64,000 bases of DNA from Tomitella gaofuii (GTDB lineage Bacteria > Actinomycetota > Actinomycetes > Mycobacteriales > Mycobacteriaceae), in NCBI RefSeq assembly GCF_014126825.1, contig NZ_CP059900.1, positions 2,122,954 through 2,186,953 of the forward strand, given 5' to 3'. The first letter of the stretch is position 1. Every line of letters begins with the position of its first letter. Shown piece by piece: positions 43,453 through 59,417 of this stretch. The notes beneath the pieces were generated by a model. That model was not told the DNA's origin and did no database searches. It saw only the letters and a list, made by a program, of their open reading frames with translations. The translations under genes and the position numbers were made by a program.

Positions 43453-44952
43453 CTACGACGTCAGCGAGTCGACCAGCTCGCGCGCCGTCGTCGCCGTGTC
43501 GAGCAGCGCCCCCACGTGCGCACGCGTGCCGCGCAGCGGCTCCATCGTGGGAATGCGCACGAGCGACTCCCCTCCCACGTCGAAGATCAGCGAGTCCCAG
43601 CTTGCCGCGGTGATGTCCGCACCGAACCGTCGCAGGCACTCGCCCCGGAAGTACGCGCGGGTGTCCGTGGGCGGGTTGCCGACCGCGTGCAGGACCTGCT
43701 CTTCGGTGACGAGGCGCCGCATCGACCCGCGCGCGACGAGCCGGTTGTACAGGCCCTTGTCCAGGCGGACGTCGGAGTACTGCAGGTCCACAAGGTGCAG
43801 CCGCGGCGCCGACCAGCCGAGACCCTCCCGCTGCCGGAAACCGTCGAGCAGGCGCAGCTTCGCGGGCCAATCGAGGCGGTCCGCGCACAGCATCGGATCC
43901 TCGTCGAGGAGGTCGAGCACCTGCGCCCACTGCTCGAGGACATCGGTGGCACGCGCGTCGTCCGGCGAGTGGCGGGCGCAGAAGTCGGCCGCCCGCCGGT
44001 GGTATTCGCGTTGGAGTTCGATTCCGGTGAGCCGCCGGCCGTCCACGAGGTCGACGCGCGTGCGCAGCGTGGGGTCGTGGCTGATGGCATGGATGGCCTG
44101 CACCGGGGACGCCAGCTGCAGGTCGGCCAGGCCCACGCCGGACTCGATGAGGTCCAGCACCAGGGCCGTGGTGCCCACCTTGAGGTAGGTGGCGGTCTCG
44201 GCGAGGTTCGCATCGCCGACGATCACGTGCAGGCGGCGGTACTTCTCGGAATCGGCGTGGGGCTCGTCGCGCGTGTTGATGATGCCGCGCTTGAGCGTGG
44301 TCTCCAGCCCGACCTCCACTTCGATGTAGTCGGCGCGCTGGGAGAGCTGGAATCCCGGCTCGTCGCCCGACTGGCCCAGGCCCACCCGGCCGGAGCCGCA
44401 GATCACCTGGCGCGAGACGAAGAACGGGATCAGGCCCGACGCGATGTCGGCGAACTCGGTGGCGCGGCGCATCAGGTAGTTCTCGTGCGTGCCGTAGGAC
44501 GCGCCCTTGCCGTCGACGTTGTTCTTGTACAACTGCAGGCGCGGCGTGCCGGGCACACTCGCCGCGTACCGGGCGGCTGCCTCCATGACCCGTTCGCCCG
44601 CCTTGTCCCAGATGACGGCGTCCAGCGGGTCGAGCACCTCGGGCGCGGAATACTCCGGGTGCGCGTGGTCCACGTACAGCCGTGCGCCGTTGGTGAGGAT
44701 GAGGTTGGCCGCGCCCACCTCGTCCGAGTCGATGACCGGTGCCGGGCCGCGGCTGCGCCCCAGATCGAACCCGCGGGCGTCGCGCAGCGGCGACTCCACC
44801 TCGTAGTCCCACCGGGTGCCGCGCGCCCGCGGCATGCCCGTGGCGGCCCCGTAGGCGAGCACCGCCTGTGTGGACGTGACGATGGGGTTGGCGGAGTGGT
44901 CGCCCGGAGCGGAGATGCCGTACTCGACCTCGGTCCCGATGATGCGCTGCAT
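43453..44952 (-). CDS. dop: Deamidase of Pup, depupylase
   Basis: This 499-residue paralogue of PafA converts Pup-Gln to Pup-Glu and also removes Pup from targets. Landmarks are the N-terminal [11 protein letters not shown] with the Mg-binding Glu, the Dop-specific long loop after it (residues about 35-75, with [18 protein letters not shown]), [21 protein letters not shown] and [23 protein letters not shown]. It lies between pup and mpa on the same strand with 156 bases to pup, so pup-prcBA may have a promoter of their own. Confidence 0.96.
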   Translation of the reverse strand: MQRIIGTEVEYGISAPGDHSANPIVTSTQAVLAYGAATGMPRARGTRWDYEVESPLRDARGFDLGRSRGPAPVIDSDEVGAANLILTNGARLYVDHAHPEYSAPEVLDPLDAVIWDKAGERVMEAAARYAASVPGTPRLQLYKNNVDGKGASYGTHENYLMRRATEFADIASGLIPFFVSRQVICGSGRVGLGQSGDEPGFQLSQRADYIEVEVGLETTLKRGIINTRDEPHADSEKYRRLHVIVGDANLAETATYLKVGTTALVLDLIESGVGLADLQLASPVQAIHAISHDPTLRTRVDLVDGRRLTGIELQREYHRRAADFCARHSPDDARATDVLEQWAQVLDLLDEDPMLCADRLDWPAKLRLLDGFRQREGLGWSAPRLHLVDLQYSDVRLDKGLYNRLVARGSMRRLVTEEQVLHAVGNPPTDTRAYFRGECLRRFGADITAASWDSLIFDVGGESLVRIPTMEPLRGTRAHVGALLDTATTARELVDSLTS

Positions 44953-44976
44953 GGCGTCGAGCCTATCGCCGCACCG

Positions 44977-46671
44977 TCACAGGTACTGCCCCGTGCTGGT
45001 CTCGGTGTCGATGGCCCGGCTGGCGCTGGACGACTTGCCCGTCACCAGCGTGCGGATGTACACGATCCGCTCGCCCTTCTTCCCGGAGATGCGAGCCCAG
45101 TCGTCCGGGTTCGTCGTGTTCGGCAGGTCCTCGTTCTCACTGAACTCGTCCACGATCGAGTCCAGCAGATGCTGGACGCGCAGTCCCGGGGCGCCGGTGT
45201 CGAGCACCTCCTTGATGGCGTACTTCTTGGCGCGGTCGACGATGTTCTGGATCATGGCACCCGAGTTGAAATCCTTGAAGTACAGGACCTCCTTGTCGCC
45301 GTTGGCGTAGGTGACCTCGAGGAAGCGATTGTCCTCGCTCTCCGCGTACATGCGGTCCACGACCCGGGTGATCATGGTGTGCACGCAGGCGGTGCGGTCG
45401 CCGCCGAACTCGGCCAGGTCGTCGGCGTGGATGGGCAGTTCGTCGGTGAGGTACTTGGAGAAGATGTCCTGCGCGGCCTCGGCGTCGGGCCGTTCGATCT
45501 TGATCTTCATGTCCAGGCGGCCCGGCCGCAGGATGGCGGGGTCGATCATGTCCTCGCGGTTGGACGCGCCGATGACGATGACGTTCTCCAGCCCCTCGAC
45601 GCCGTCGATCTCGCTGAGCAGCTGCGGCACCACCGTCGTCTCCACGTCGGAGGACACGCCGGAGCCGCGGGTGCGGAAGATCGAATCCATCTCGTCGAAG
45701 AACACGATCACCGGCGTCCCTTCGGACGCTTTCTCCCGTGCGCGCTGGAAGATCAGCCGGATGTGCCGCTCGGTCTCGCCGACGAACTTGTTGAGCAGCT
45801 CGGGGCCCTTGATGTTGAGGAAGTAGGACTTGACCTCGCGCGAGTCCTTGCCGCGCGACTCCGCGATCTTGCGGGCCAGCGAGTGCGCCACCGCCTTGGC
45901 GATGAGGGTCTTCCCGCAGCCCGGAGGGCCGTAGAGCAGCACGCCCTTGGGCGGGCGCAGTGCGTACTCGCGGAACAGGTCGCCGTGCAGGAACGGCAGC
46001 TCCACGGCGTCGCGGATCTGCTCGATCTGCCGCCCCAGCCCGCCGATCGCGGTGTAGTCGACGTCCGGAACCTCCTCAAGCAGGAGGTCCTCGACCTCCG
46101 CCTTGGGAACGCGGGCAAAGGCGTAGCCGGCTTTGGTGTCGACGATGAGCGAGTCGCCGGCACGCAGCGGTTTGCGTTCGCCGTACTCGCCCTGCGGGGT
46201 CCCCAGCAGCGGATCCGCCAGCCACACGATGCGTTCCTCGTCCGCGTGGCCCACGACCAGCGCGCGGTGGCCGTCGTCGAGCACCTCGCGCAGGGCGCAG
46301 ATCTCGCCGACCTGCTCGAAGTCGCACGCTTCCACCACGGTGAGAGCCTCGTTGAGCCGGAGGCTCTGGCCGCGGCGCAGCGTCGAAGCATCCAGGTTGG
46401 GTGACAGCGTGAGCCTCATCCGCCGTCCGGAGGTGAAGACGTCGGCGGTCTCGTCGTCGACGGACCCTACGAGCACGCCGAACCCGCTGGGCGGCTGCCC
46501 GAGCCGGTCCACCTCCTCGCGCAGGGCGACGAGCTGGGTGCGCGCCTCCTTGAGCAGCTCGGCGAGCTTGGTGTTGCGCGTGGTGAGCGCGGCGATGCGG
46601 CGTTCGAAATCCTGATCGGTTCCGTCGCCGTGCGGCGTGTTCGCCGCCGCGCCGTTCCCTGGTGCTGTCAT
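44977..46671 (-). CDS. mpa: Proteasomal AAA+ ATPase Mpa (ARC)
   Basis: This 564-residue hexameric unfoldase recruits pupylated proteins to the proteasome. An N-terminal coiled coil (about residues 18-60, [23 protein letters not shown]) binds Pup, two OB folds follow, then the AAA+ module with Walker A GPPGCGKT and Walker [13 protein letters not shown]. The C-terminus ends G-Q-Y-L, the docking tail with the penultimate Tyr needed to engage the 20S core. The ATG follows GAGGGAGG; the frame extends upstream without support. It is followed by dop after 24 bases. Confidence 0.97.
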   Translation of the reverse strand: MTAPGNGAAANTPHGDGTDQDFERRIAALTTRNTKLAELLKEARTQLVALREEVDRLGQPPSGFGVLVGSVDDETADVFTSGRRMRLTLSPNLDASTLRRGQSLRLNEALTVVEACDFEQVGEICALREVLDDGHRALVVGHADEERIVWLADPLLGTPQGEYGERKPLRAGDSLIVDTKAGYAFARVPKAEVEDLLLEEVPDVDYTAIGGLGRQIEQIRDAVELPFLHGDLFREYALRPPKGVLLYGPPGCGKTLIAKAVAHSLARKIAESRGKDSREVKSYFLNIKGPELLNKFVGETERHIRLIFQRAREKASEGTPVIVFFDEMDSIFRTRGSGVSSDVETTVVPQLLSEIDGVEGLENVIVIGASNREDMIDPAILRPGRLDMKIKIERPDAEAAQDIFSKYLTDELPIHADDLAEFGGDRTACVHTMITRVVDRMYAESEDNRFLEVTYANGDKEVLYFKDFNSGAMIQNIVDRAKKYAIKEVLDTGAPGLRVQHLLDSIVDEFSENEDLPNTTNPDDWARISGKKGERIVYIRTLVTGKSSSASRAIDTETSTGQYL

Positions 46672-46949
46672 GACGTCCTCCCTCTGCGGACGGCCGCGGA
46701 CCCGTAGGGGCGCCGCCGTCGACGATCGGACCGCCCCGCAGCACCGGCTGCCCGGCCACCGGGCCGCCACCCGCGGGAGAACCCGCGGCGGAAGCGCGCC
46801 CCGGCGCCGACGGAGGCGGCGCTGCGGCACCGAACCCGTTGTGCCTCCAACGCTACCGGGATCGCGGCGTCGGCGGCGGTTACCGGCGCAAAGCGTGTCC
46901 CGGGGCCTCGTCGCCGGCCGGCAGTGAGATGCGCCCGGCCGCCGTGTGC
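46672..46949. other. Intergenic region upstream of mpa
   Basis: These 278 bases lie between the mpa start and the stop of trmI, both on the minus strand. I found no credible gene or clear promoter match. It is the likely site of the promoter for mpa-dop. Confidence 0.4.
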
Positions 46950-48788
<1,839 letters not shown>

Positions 48789-48847
48789 CCGCGGCCGGTG
48801 GCGGGCCGGTCGCGGTCCGGCGTGCCGGATCGGCCACACTGGTGCGC

Positions 48848-49675
48848 ATGACCGATTCCGCCGCGGACGCCGCCTTCTACCACCTTCTCGGCGTCGCGGA
48901 CGACGGCGCCGAACGCTTCGCCGCCACCGACTACACGCGCAGCGTGTGGAGTACCGATATGCAGCACGGTTCGCCGCCCGCCGCGCTGCTGGTGCGCGCC
49001 ATGGAGCGCGGCCATCCGCGGGACGGCGCCCGCCTGGCCCGCGTCACCGTGGAGCTGCTGGGCCCGGTGCCGGTCACGGAATGCCGGGTGTACAGCCGCG
49101 TGCTGCGGCCCGGGCGCTCCATCGAACTGCTTGAGGCGTGGATGGACGCGCCGATGCCGGACGGGTCGGCGCGCACGGTGGCGAGCGCGCGGGCCTGGCG
49201 CATGGCCACCGAGGACACCGCGATGGTGCAGCGGGCGACGGACGCCCGCTACCCCGAGGGGCCCGGGTCGTCCGTGTCCGGGTTCGGCTTCTTCGGCGCC
49301 CACGAGGTGGTCACGTTCCTCGACGCGCTCGATTGGCAGTGGACCTCGCTCGCCGGCGATGAGGGGCCGGGCCGCGTGCGGGTGCGCGAGAAGACGGCGC
49401 TGGTCGCAGGCGAGGAGCCCACGCCCGTCGAGCGGATGTTCTGCGTGGTCGACGCGGCCAACGGCGTCGGCGCCACCCTCGATCCGCGGGAATGGACGTT
49501 CCTCAACACCGAGATGTCGGTGCATATCCACCGCGTGCCGGGCAGGGGCCTGGGGATCGCCGCGGAGTCCAGCATCGGCCCCGACGGGGTGGGCATGTGC
49601 ACCGCCGTCATCCACGACGAGGCGGGACCGGTGGCACGCACCGCGCAGTCGCTGCTGGTACGCCGCCGCAGCTGA
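48848..49675 (+). CDS. Acyl-CoA thioesterase-like protein, double hotdog fold
   Basis: This 275-residue protein of the TesB/thioesterase-like superfamily has two hotdog-type halves. The N-terminal half has MQHGSPPAALLVRAMERG (the central hotdog helix), the second half W-T-F-L-N-T-E-M-S-V-H-I-H-R. It probably hydrolyses an acyl-CoA, substrate unknown. The ATG at 48848 begins MTDSAADAAF; the earlier frame overlaps the nuclease gene. It lies 59 bases after the RecB-like gene. Confidence 0.78.
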   Translation: MTDSAADAAFYHLLGVADDGAERFAATDYTRSVWSTDMQHGSPPAALLVRAMERGHPRDGARLARVTVELLGPVPVTECRVYSRVLRPGRSIELLEAWMDAPMPDGSARTVASARAWRMATEDTAMVQRATDARYPEGPGSSVSGFGFFGAHEVVTFLDALDWQWTSLAGDEGPGRVRVREKTALVAGEEPTPVERMFCVVDAANGVGATLDPREWTFLNTEMSVHIHRVPGRGLGIAAESSIGPDGVGMCTAVIHDEAGPVARTAQSLLVRRRS

Positions 49676-49691
49676 CCACCGGCGCGGAGGT

Positions 49692-50543
49692 TCACATGCG
49701 GCAGGACCGGATGTCGGTGGCGAGCACCGCCCGCGCGCCGACGGCCTTGAGCTGGTCCATCACCCCGTTCATGCCCTTGCGGGGGACCATGGCGCGCACG
49801 GCGAGCCAACCGGGCTCGGCCAAGTCGGACACGGTGGGAGACTCGACGCCGGGGGTGACCCGCGAAGCCTCGTCGAGCAGCTCGCGCGGGCAGTTGTAGT
49901 CCAGCAACACGTACTGCTGCCCGTACACCACTCCCTGCACCCTGGCCGTAAGCTGGGCGCGCGCGGCTGCCCCCGCCTCGGTCGCGTCGTCGCGCCCGAT
50001 GAGCACCGCCTCCGACTTGCACAGGACCTCGCCGAACGGAGCCAGGTTGTGCTGACGCAGCGTGCGCCCGGACCCCACGACGTCGGCGATGAGATCGGCC
50101 ACGCCGAGCTGGATGGAGATCTCCACGGCCCCGTCGAGCGGGATCACGGTGGCGGACAGGCCGCGCGCGGCCAGGTCGGAACGCACGAGATTCGGATACG
50201 CGGTGGCGATGCGGGCGCCGTCGAGGTCGCCGACGGTCCACTCGCGGCCTCGGGGGGCCGCGTAGCGGAAGGTGGAGCGGCCGAAGCCCAGGGCGAGCCG
50301 CTCGGCCACCGGGGCGCCGGACTCCAAGGCCAGGTCGCGGCCGGTGATCCCCAGGTCCAGCTCGCCCGAACCCACGTAGGTGGCGATGTCCTTGGGGCGC
50401 AGGAAGAAGAACTCGACCTCGTGCTCGTCGTCGAGCACGGTGAGGTCCTTGCTGTCGCTGCGGCGGCGGTAGCCGGCCTCGGCGAGCATGGCGGCGGCCG
50501 ATTCCGACAGCGCCCCCTTGTTGGGTACGGCGACCCTGAGCAT
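49692..50543 (-). CDS. hisG: ATP phosphoribosyltransferase
   Basis: This 283-residue long-form HisG catalyses the first step of histidine synthesis (ATP + PRPP to phosphoribosyl-ATP). It begins [36 protein letters not shown] and [18 protein letters not shown] are conserved, the last being the PRPP-binding region. The C-terminal about 75 residues form the ACT-like regulatory domain for histidine feedback. It lies 61 bases downstream of hisE, as in Rv2121c-Rv2122c. Confidence 0.96.
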   Translation of the reverse strand: MLRVAVPNKGALSESAAAMLAEAGYRRRSDSKDLTVLDDEHEVEFFFLRPKDIATYVGSGELDLGITGRDLALESGAPVAERLALGFGRSTFRYAAPRGREWTVGDLDGARIATAYPNLVRSDLAARGLSATVIPLDGAVEISIQLGVADLIADVVGSGRTLRQHNLAPFGEVLCKSEAVLIGRDDATEAGAAARAQLTARVQGVVYGQQYVLLDYNCPRELLDEASRVTPGVESPTVSDLAEPGWLAVRAMVPRKGMNGVMDQLKAVGARAVLATDIRSCRM

Positions 50544-50604
50544 GTGCGGTTCCTTTGCGGTCGGGTGGATGGTCGACGGTCCGGACTGCGGGCGGGCCCG
50601 CTGA

Positions 50605-50868
50605 TCACAGATGCCGGTAGACGTCCTCCGGGCTCAGCCCGCGCGCGACCATCATCACCTGCACCCAGTACAGCAACTGCGAGATTTCGCCGGCGAGCTC
50701 GTCGTCCGTCTCATGCTCGGCGGCGATCCACACCTCGCCGGCCTCCTCGATCACCTTCTTGCCGATGTGATGGACGCCCGCGTCGAGGGCGGCGACGGTG
50801 CCGCTGCCCTCGGGTCGTTCCGCGGCGCGCAGGGACAGCTCGGCGAACAGGGAGTCGAAGGTCTTCAC
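50605..50868 (-). CDS. hisE: Phosphoribosyl-ATP pyrophosphatase
   Basis: This 87-residue MazG-like protein catalyses the second step of histidine synthesis. The conserved helices contain [16 protein letters not shown] and [22 protein letters not shown] with the metal-binding acidic residues. It is encoded directly upstream of hisG. A strong hairpin lies between metH and this gene. Confidence 0.95.
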   Translation of the reverse strand: MKTFDSLFAELSLRAAERPEGSGTVAALDAGVHHIGKKVIEEAGEVWIAAEHETDDELAGEISQLLYWVQVMMVARGLSPEDVYRHL

Positions 50869-50919
50869 GGGAAGTCATCTTCCCACACCCCCGGGCGACG
50901 CCGACGGGGCGTCACCCGG

Positions 50920-50959
50920 GCACCGGCCGCGGCGGCGGGCCCGCCGCTGCGGCCGGTGC
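50920..50959. terminator. Long hairpin downstream of metH
   Basis: Bases 50920-50939 pair with 50940-50959 with 19 of 20 matches and no spacer, only four bases from the metH stop. It probably terminates metH before hisE-hisG. A second, smaller GC-rich inverted repeat precedes it. Confidence 0.65.
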
Positions 50960-50963
50960 CGGA

Positions 50964-54533
<3,570 letters not shown>

Positions 54534-54583
54534 GAGGACAGCGTAGTGGTCCGGTAATTTCCGGCGGACCGTAGGCTGGGGGT

Positions 54584-55540
54584 GTGAGCAGTACGGACCC
54601 ATCCCGCAGCGCCGGTGCGCCCGATCCCGATGCCTACGGCCCCGATGCACGGCGCCGTGACGGCGAGGACCCCGCCGACGAGGGGCCCATCGTTGTCGCG
54701 GCCTTCGAAGGCTGGAACGATGCGGCGGACGCCGCGACCGGGCTGGTCGAGCATCTCGCGCTGATCGGCGGGGCCACCCCGCTGGCCGAGCTGGATTCGG
54801 AGGGCTACTACGACTACCAGGTCAACCGGCCGACGATCTCCCAGGTGTCGGGCGTCACCCGCCGGATCGTCTGGCCGGCCACCCGGCTCACCCGGTGCCG
54901 CCTCTCCCCCGGCGGCCGCGAGCTGATCCTGGTGCACGGCATCGAGCCCAACCTGCGGTGGCGCGCGTTCTGCACCGAGTTGCTGGATCTTTTCACCCAG
55001 GCGGGCGTCGCGGCCGTCGTCACCGTGGGCGCGCTGCTGGCGGACACCCCGCACACCCGGCCGGTGCCCATCACCGGCAGCACCCACAGCGCCGCTGCGG
55101 CGAAGCTGTACGGGCTGACCGGCAGCGATTACGAGGGGCCGACCGGCATCACCGGGGTGCTGCAGGACGCGTGCGTACGCGCCGGCATCCCCGCCACCAC
55201 ACTGTGGGCCGCAGTGCCGCACTATCTTTCGCAGCCGCCCAATCCCAAGGTGATGGTCGCATTGCTGCGCCGTCTCGAGCAGGTGCTCGGTTTCGAGGTC
55301 CCGGCGGGCGACCTGCCGCGGCAGGCCGAGGAGTGGCAGGACACTGCACGCGCGCTCACCGAAGAGGACGAGGACATCGCGGAGTACGTGCAGGCGCTCG
55401 AAGAGCGGGGGGACGAACAGTCCGACATCTCCGAGATGCTGCGCGCCGTCGACGGCGACGAGATCGCCGCGGAGTTCGAGCGCTACCTGCGCCGCCACGG
55501 TCCGGGGCATGGCCCCGACTCCGGTGGCCACGGCGGGTAG
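54584..55540 (+). CDS. PAC2 family protein (proteasome assembly chaperone-like, Rv2125 homologue)
   Basis: This 318-residue protein has a PAC2 domain at about residues 40-250, as seen from IVVAAFEGWNDAADAATGLVEHL, LILVHGIEPNLRWRAFC and VTVGALLADTPHTRPVPITGS. The C-terminal helix bundle is acidic (EEDEDIAEYVQALEERGDE). PAC2 proteins help assemble proteasomes in eukaryotes and archaea; the bacterial role is unproven, though it is encoded in the proteasome neighbourhood here. The start is the GTG at 54584. Confidence 0.88.
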   Translation: MSSTDPSRSAGAPDPDAYGPDARRRDGEDPADEGPIVVAAFEGWNDAADAATGLVEHLALIGGATPLAELDSEGYYDYQVNRPTISQVSGVTRRIVWPATRLTRCRLSPGGRELILVHGIEPNLRWRAFCTELLDLFTQAGVAAVVTVGALLADTPHTRPVPITGSTHSAAAAKLYGLTGSDYEGPTGITGVLQDACVRAGIPATTLWAAVPHYLSQPPNPKVMVALLRRLEQVLGFEVPAGDLPRQAEEWQDTARALTEEDEDIAEYVQALEERGDEQSDISEMLRAVDGDEIAAEFERYLRRHGPGHGPDSGGHGG

Positions 55541-55592
55541 TCGCCAGGCCGCTCTCCGGAGCGCGGGTCGCGCGCTGCCGGCCGGGGGCGCG

Positions 55593-56837
55593 CTATCGCG
55601 TCAGCCGCACGCCGAGCAGGGCGTCGACCGCGTCGGCGATGAGCGCGGGCGCCTGGGCGTCGCTCCCCAGGCCGGCCTCGACATCCGCGGCCCACGCGTC
55701 CACCGCCGTCAGCGCCTTCGGCGTGTCGAGGTCGTCGGCCAGGTGCTGACGCAGCCGCGCCACGGTCTCCTCCGCGGCCGGTCCCGCCTGGGCGCTCGCC
55801 GCGGCGCGCCACCGCCGCAGCCGTGCACGCGCGGTGTCGAGCAGGCCCTCGGTCCAGAACCGGTCGGTGCGGTAGTGCGCGTCGAGCAGCGCCAGACGCA
55901 GCGCCATCGGATCCTCCCCCGCCTCGCGCAGTCGGGAGACGAGCACGAGGTTGCCGAGGCTCTTCGACATCTTCTCGCCGTCCAGCCCCATCATCCCGGT
56001 GTGCACATAGTGCCGGGCGAAGCGGCGTTCGCCCGTCGCGGCTTCGGCGTGTGCCGCGGAGAACTCGTGGTGCGGGAAGATGAGGTCGCTGCCGCCGCCC
56101 TGGATGTCGACACCGCCGCCGATCCTGTTGAGCGCGATGGCGGAGCATTCGATGTGCCAGCCGGGCCGCCCGTCGCCGAACGGGGACGGCCACGACGGCT
56201 CGCCCTCGCGGCGCGCGCGCCACAGCAGCGCGTCCAGGCTGTGCCGCTTGCCGGGGCGGTCGGGGTCGCCGCCGCGCTCGGCGAAGAACCTGTCCATCGT
56301 GGCGCGGTCGTACCCCGACTCGTACCCGAACTGCTCGGTGGCGTCGATGCTGAAGTACACGTCGGGGTACTGCGGGTCGTCCACCACGTAGGCGGCGCCG
56401 GAGGCCAGGAGCTTCTCCACCATGGTGATGACCTCGTCGATCGACTCCACGGCGCCGATGTAGTCGCGCGGCGGCAGCACGCGCAACGCCGCCATGTCGG
56501 TGCGGAACAGCTCGGTCTCGCGTTCGCCCAACGCGCGCCAGTCGATGCCGTCGCGCGCGGCACGCTCGAACAGCGGATCGTCCACGTCGGTGACGTTCTG
56601 GACGTAGTGGACTTCGTGACCGTTGTCGCGCAGGACCCGGGCGATCACGTCGAACGTCAGATAGGTCGCCGCGTGGCCCATGTGCGTCGCGTCGTAGGGG
56701 GTGATCCCGCAGACGTACATGCCGGCCACCCGCCCGGGGGCGACGGGGCGCACGGCGCGGTCGGCGGTGTCGTAGAGACGGAGCGGCGGGCCGGAGCCGG
56801 GGACAGCGGGCACGGCGACATCGGACCAGGACTGCAT
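55593..56837 (-). CDS. mshC: Mycothiol ligase (cysteine:glucosaminyl-inositol ligase)
   Basis: This 414-residue class I aminoacyl-tRNA-synthetase-like enzyme joins cysteine to GlcN-inositol in mycothiol synthesis. It has the HIGH-like [10 protein letters not shown], zinc ligands ([25 protein letters not shown]) and KMSKS as EKMSKSLGN. It differs from CysS by lacking the anticodon-binding domain and by its length. The ATG at 56837 is preferred; a GTG two codons earlier is possible. Its position next to the SCO1664-like gene agrees with Rv2130c. Confidence 0.93.
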   Translation of the reverse strand: MQSWSDVAVPAVPGSGPPLRLYDTADRAVRPVAPGRVAGMYVCGITPYDATHMGHAATYLTFDVIARVLRDNGHEVHYVQNVTDVDDPLFERAARDGIDWRALGERETELFRTDMAALRVLPPRDYIGAVESIDEVITMVEKLLASGAAYVVDDPQYPDVYFSIDATEQFGYESGYDRATMDRFFAERGGDPDRPGKRHSLDALLWRARREGEPSWPSPFGDGRPGWHIECSAIALNRIGGGVDIQGGGSDLIFPHHEFSAAHAEAATGERRFARHYVHTGMMGLDGEKMSKSLGNLVLVSRLREAGEDPMALRLALLDAHYRTDRFWTEGLLDTARARLRRWRAAASAQAGPAAEETVARLRQHLADDLDTPKALTAVDAWAADVEAGLGSDAQAPALIADAVDALLGVRLTR

Positions 56838-56944
56838 ATGCACCAGCCTAAGCGGTCCCGCGCCGGCCGACGTCGGCGGCCGGGCCGACCGCGTGCGCCG
56901 CTGCGCCGTGCCGGCACGCGCCGAGCGCATGCGGGGCCAGGTGC

Positions 56945-57865
56945 TCAGAACGGCGGCCAGGGGATGGCGCGGGCGGCGGTGGGTCCCGGGTGCACGCCCG
57001 ATTCCACCAGCAGTGCGATGCGCCGCGCCAGCGCATCGACCTCCGTCGTGGTGAGCAGCGCGTCGAGGGCGTCGGCCAACGGGGAGGTGCGGCTCCGGAG
57101 ATCGTCGCCGAGCGCGGCGACATCTGCGAGCAGAGCGTCCGGTACCGGCCGGTGCGCCCAGCCCCAGAGCACGGTGCGGAGCTTGGGTTCGCTGTGCAGG
57201 CAGATGCCGTGATCGACGCCGCGCAGGCCGCCACCGGGTGCGCACAGGATGTGGCCGGCCTTGCGGTCCGGGTTGTTGAGCACCACGTCGAGAACAGCGA
57301 TCCGCTGCAACCGCTCGTCGTCCGCGTGTGCGAGCACCACCTGGCGGCCGGTCATGTCCTCCGCCGCGAACACGGCCAGGTGGCCGGCGGGGACGGCGTC
57401 CGCCGGGAACAGGTCCACCAGGTCGGTGGCGGAGTCCTCGATGACGGAAGCCCCGACGGCGGGGTTCTCGGCGAGGGAGTCCTCCGAGTCGCGGCCGCCG
57501 TCCGCCCGCCCCGTCGGTGCTTCACACCCCGCTGTCGCCTCGACCCACTCCTGCACCATCCCCCAGCCGTGCGGGCCGCCGCGCAGCACCGTCCGCGGAA
57601 CGATCCCCCAGCCCAGCGCAGCGCTGATCAGGTACGACGCGTACTCCCTCTCGGCGAGCGTGCCGTCGGGGAAGTCCCAGAGCGGCCGCTCCCCCAGCAC
57701 CGGCTTGTAGACGCAGCGGGCCTCCCGTCCCGGCCCGCCCAGGCGGCACAGGAACGTGGCGTTGCTGGCGGTGGTGAGCCGGCCGATGATCTCGATCGGT
57801 GCGCTCTCGAGAGGGGCCGGATCGACGTCGGCGGACGCGGCGTCCCGGGGTGCGGGCGCCGTCAT
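56945..57865 (-). CDS. SCO1664-family PI3/PI4-kinase-like protein (Rv2133c-like)
   Basis: This 306-residue protein resembles the catalytic core of phosphoinositide-kinase-like folds: [42 protein letters not shown] is the nucleotide-binding part, and [18 protein letters not shown] and GVDHGICLH supply the D-x-x-x-x-N and D-H-G type catalytic residues. The cellular substrate is unknown. The ATG overlaps the TGA of the DUF3090 gene (ATGA). The trio with DUF3090 and the phosphomutase-like gene is conserved in actinobacteria. Confidence 0.8.
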   Translation of the reverse strand: MTAPAPRDAASADVDPAPLESAPIEIIGRLTTASNATFLCRLGGPGREARCVYKPVLGERPLWDFPDGTLAEREYASYLISAALGWGIVPRTVLRGGPHGWGMVQEWVEATAGCEAPTGRADGGRDSEDSLAENPAVGASVIEDSATDLVDLFPADAVPAGHLAVFAAEDMTGRQVVLAHADDERLQRIAVLDVVLNNPDRKAGHILCAPGGGLRGVDHGICLHSEPKLRTVLWGWAHRPVPDALLADVAALGDDLRSRTSPLADALDALLTTTEVDALARRIALLVESGVHPGPTAARAIPWPPF

Positions 57866-58455
57866 TGTCCGTCGTCCGGCTTCTGCAGGTCGTTGAGGTC
57901 GATGCCGCGGTGGTAGCCGTTGGTGCGGGCGCAGATGTGGCCGGCGGGGTCGAGCGGCCTGCCGCACAGCGGGCACGGGGGCCTGCCGGCATCGACGATG
58001 AGCTCGGTGCGCGCGGAGAACTGCCGCGCCTCCGTCGGCGCCAGGAACACCCGCACCGTGTCGGGGCCCTCGTCGGTGTCGTCGAGCACCACCGACTCGT
58101 CCAGCGGCGTCTCCGTCACCGCGAGCAGCTCGACGACCACCGCACCGGCGTCCGCCTCCCAGCCCAGGCCCATCGTGCCCACGCGGAACTCCACGTCCAC
58201 CGGCATCTGCAGCGGCTCCAGGTCGTCCACGGCGACATCCGTCGGCGGCAGCTCCGCGCCGAACCGCCGGTGGACCTCGCCGAGCAGCGCGCCGATGCGT
58301 TCGGCCAGGATCTGCACCTGCTGCTTCTCCAGCAGGACGCTGACCAACCGGTTGTCCTGGCTCACTTGGAGATAGAACGCGCGGTCACCGGGCTCGCCCA
58401 CCGTCCCCGCGACGAAACGGTCCGGGCTGCGGAAGATGTGAATGGCACGTGACAT
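57862..58455 (-). CDS. DUF3090 family protein (Rv2134c-like)
   Basis: This is a 197-residue conserved actinobacterial protein of unknown function. N-terminal part IHIFRSPDRFVAGTVGEPGDRAFYLQ is diagnostic. The C-terminus has a zinc-ribbon-like pair (CPLCGRPLDPAGHICARTNGYHRG) ending with the conserved H-x-R-G. It is coupled with the SCO1664-like kinase gene downstream by a four-base overlap, which suggests the two act together. Confidence 0.87.
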   Translation of the reverse strand: MSRAIHIFRSPDRFVAGTVGEPGDRAFYLQVSQDNRLVSVLLEKQQVQILAERIGALLGEVHRRFGAELPPTDVAVDDLEPLQMPVDVEFRVGTMGLGWEADAGAVVVELLAVTETPLDESVVLDDTDEGPDTVRVFLAPTEARQFSARTELIVDAGRPPCPLCGRPLDPAGHICARTNGYHRGIDLNDLQKPDDGQ

Positions 58456-58505
58456 GGCACCTCCAATCTATGGCCTGCGATCGCGATCGGTCATGGCAGC
58501 CCCGC

Positions 58506-59249
58506 TCAGATCTCGCCGCCGGGGACGCCGTCGGCCGGCGAGGGCGTCGCGGGCGCCCCGTCCGGGGAACGGCGGCCGTCGTCCGGGCATTCCGGCGCGC
58601 CCTCCTGCGGGTCCCGCGGGCGTCGCGCGAGCCCGTCGAGCGCGGATCCGGTGTCGTTCAGATGCTGCACTATCGGGCGGGCGTCGGTGTAGCGGATCAC
58701 GCTGATCGCCGCCGGCACCGTCGCGATGCGCTGGAATCCGTCGAGGTGCATCCCGAGGGCGTCCGCCAGGATCGACTTGATCACGTCCCCGTGGGTGCAG
58801 GCCACCCACAGCACATCGTCGCCGTGCTCGGCGCGCAGGCGTGCATCGTGCGACCGGATCGCCGCCACGCTGCGCGCCTGCACGGCCGCCAGGCATTCCC
58901 CGCCGGGGAACGTGGCCGCGGACGGCTGCTGCTGCACGACCCGCCACAGTGGTTCTTTGACGAGCTCGGCCAGTGCGCGACCGGTCCATTCGCCGTAGTC
59001 GACCTCAGCCAGTGCGTCCTCGGTGCGTGGCTGTACGCCGACCGCCTCGGACAGTGGGAGGACGGTGTCCCTGCAACGCTGCTGGGGCGAGGAGACGATG
59101 GCCGCGATGGGCAGGCCGCCGAGGCGCCGCGCGGCCTCGGCGGCCTGCGCGCGGCCCGTCTCGTCGAGCCCGACCCCGGGGGTGCGGCCCGCCAGGGTGG
59201 CCGCGGTGTTGGCGCTGGAGCGTCCGTGGCGCAGCAGGATCACCGTCAT
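58506..59249 (-). CDS. Histidine phosphatase superfamily (MSMEG_4193 family phosphomutase-like, Rv2135c-like)
   Basis: This 247-residue protein has the phosphoglycerate-mutase-type RHG motif near the start (ILLRHGRSSANTAATLAG), SSPQQRCRDTV, and the second active-site histidine in VACTHGDVIKSIL with E in DYGEWTGRAL. It is more likely a phosphatase than a mutase. The C-terminus is disordered. The ATG at 59249 is preceded by GGGTGG; a GTG three codons earlier is possible. It is the first gene of the phosphomutase-DUF3090-SCO1664 transcript. Confidence 0.85.
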   Translation of the reverse strand: MTVILLRHGRSSANTAATLAGRTPGVGLDETGRAQAAEAARRLGGLPIAAIVSSPQQRCRDTVLPLSEAVGVQPRTEDALAEVDYGEWTGRALAELVKEPLWRVVQQQPSAATFPGGECLAAVQARSVAAIRSHDARLRAEHGDDVLWVACTHGDVIKSILADALGMHLDGFQRIATVPAAISVIRYTDARPIVQHLNDTGSALDGLARRPRDPQEGAPECPDDGRRSPDGAPATPSPADGVPGGEI

Positions 59250-59417
59250 GACCGCCACCCTATGCGCTCGGCGCGGCGCGGGTCGTGCGCCCGCGAGCCC
59301 GGGTTAGGGTGCTCTGGTCCGCGCCGCACCGACCGTGCCGTACCGCGCGGACGGTGACGACGGAGCCGAGGGGAGTGCAGTGGACCGACGAGCGGCCGCG
59401 CCGGACAGGCGTGCGGC

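Noticed and set aside
43312-46404. Plus-strand frame of over 1000 codons opposite dop and mpa
   Set aside because: Shadow of the two genes; no domain, no ribosome site, no break at gene borders as expected for a real gene.
54534-54583. Possible cobalamin riboswitch before metH
   Set aside because: Only 50 bases separate metH from the divergent PAC2 gene, far too short for a cobalamin riboswitch.
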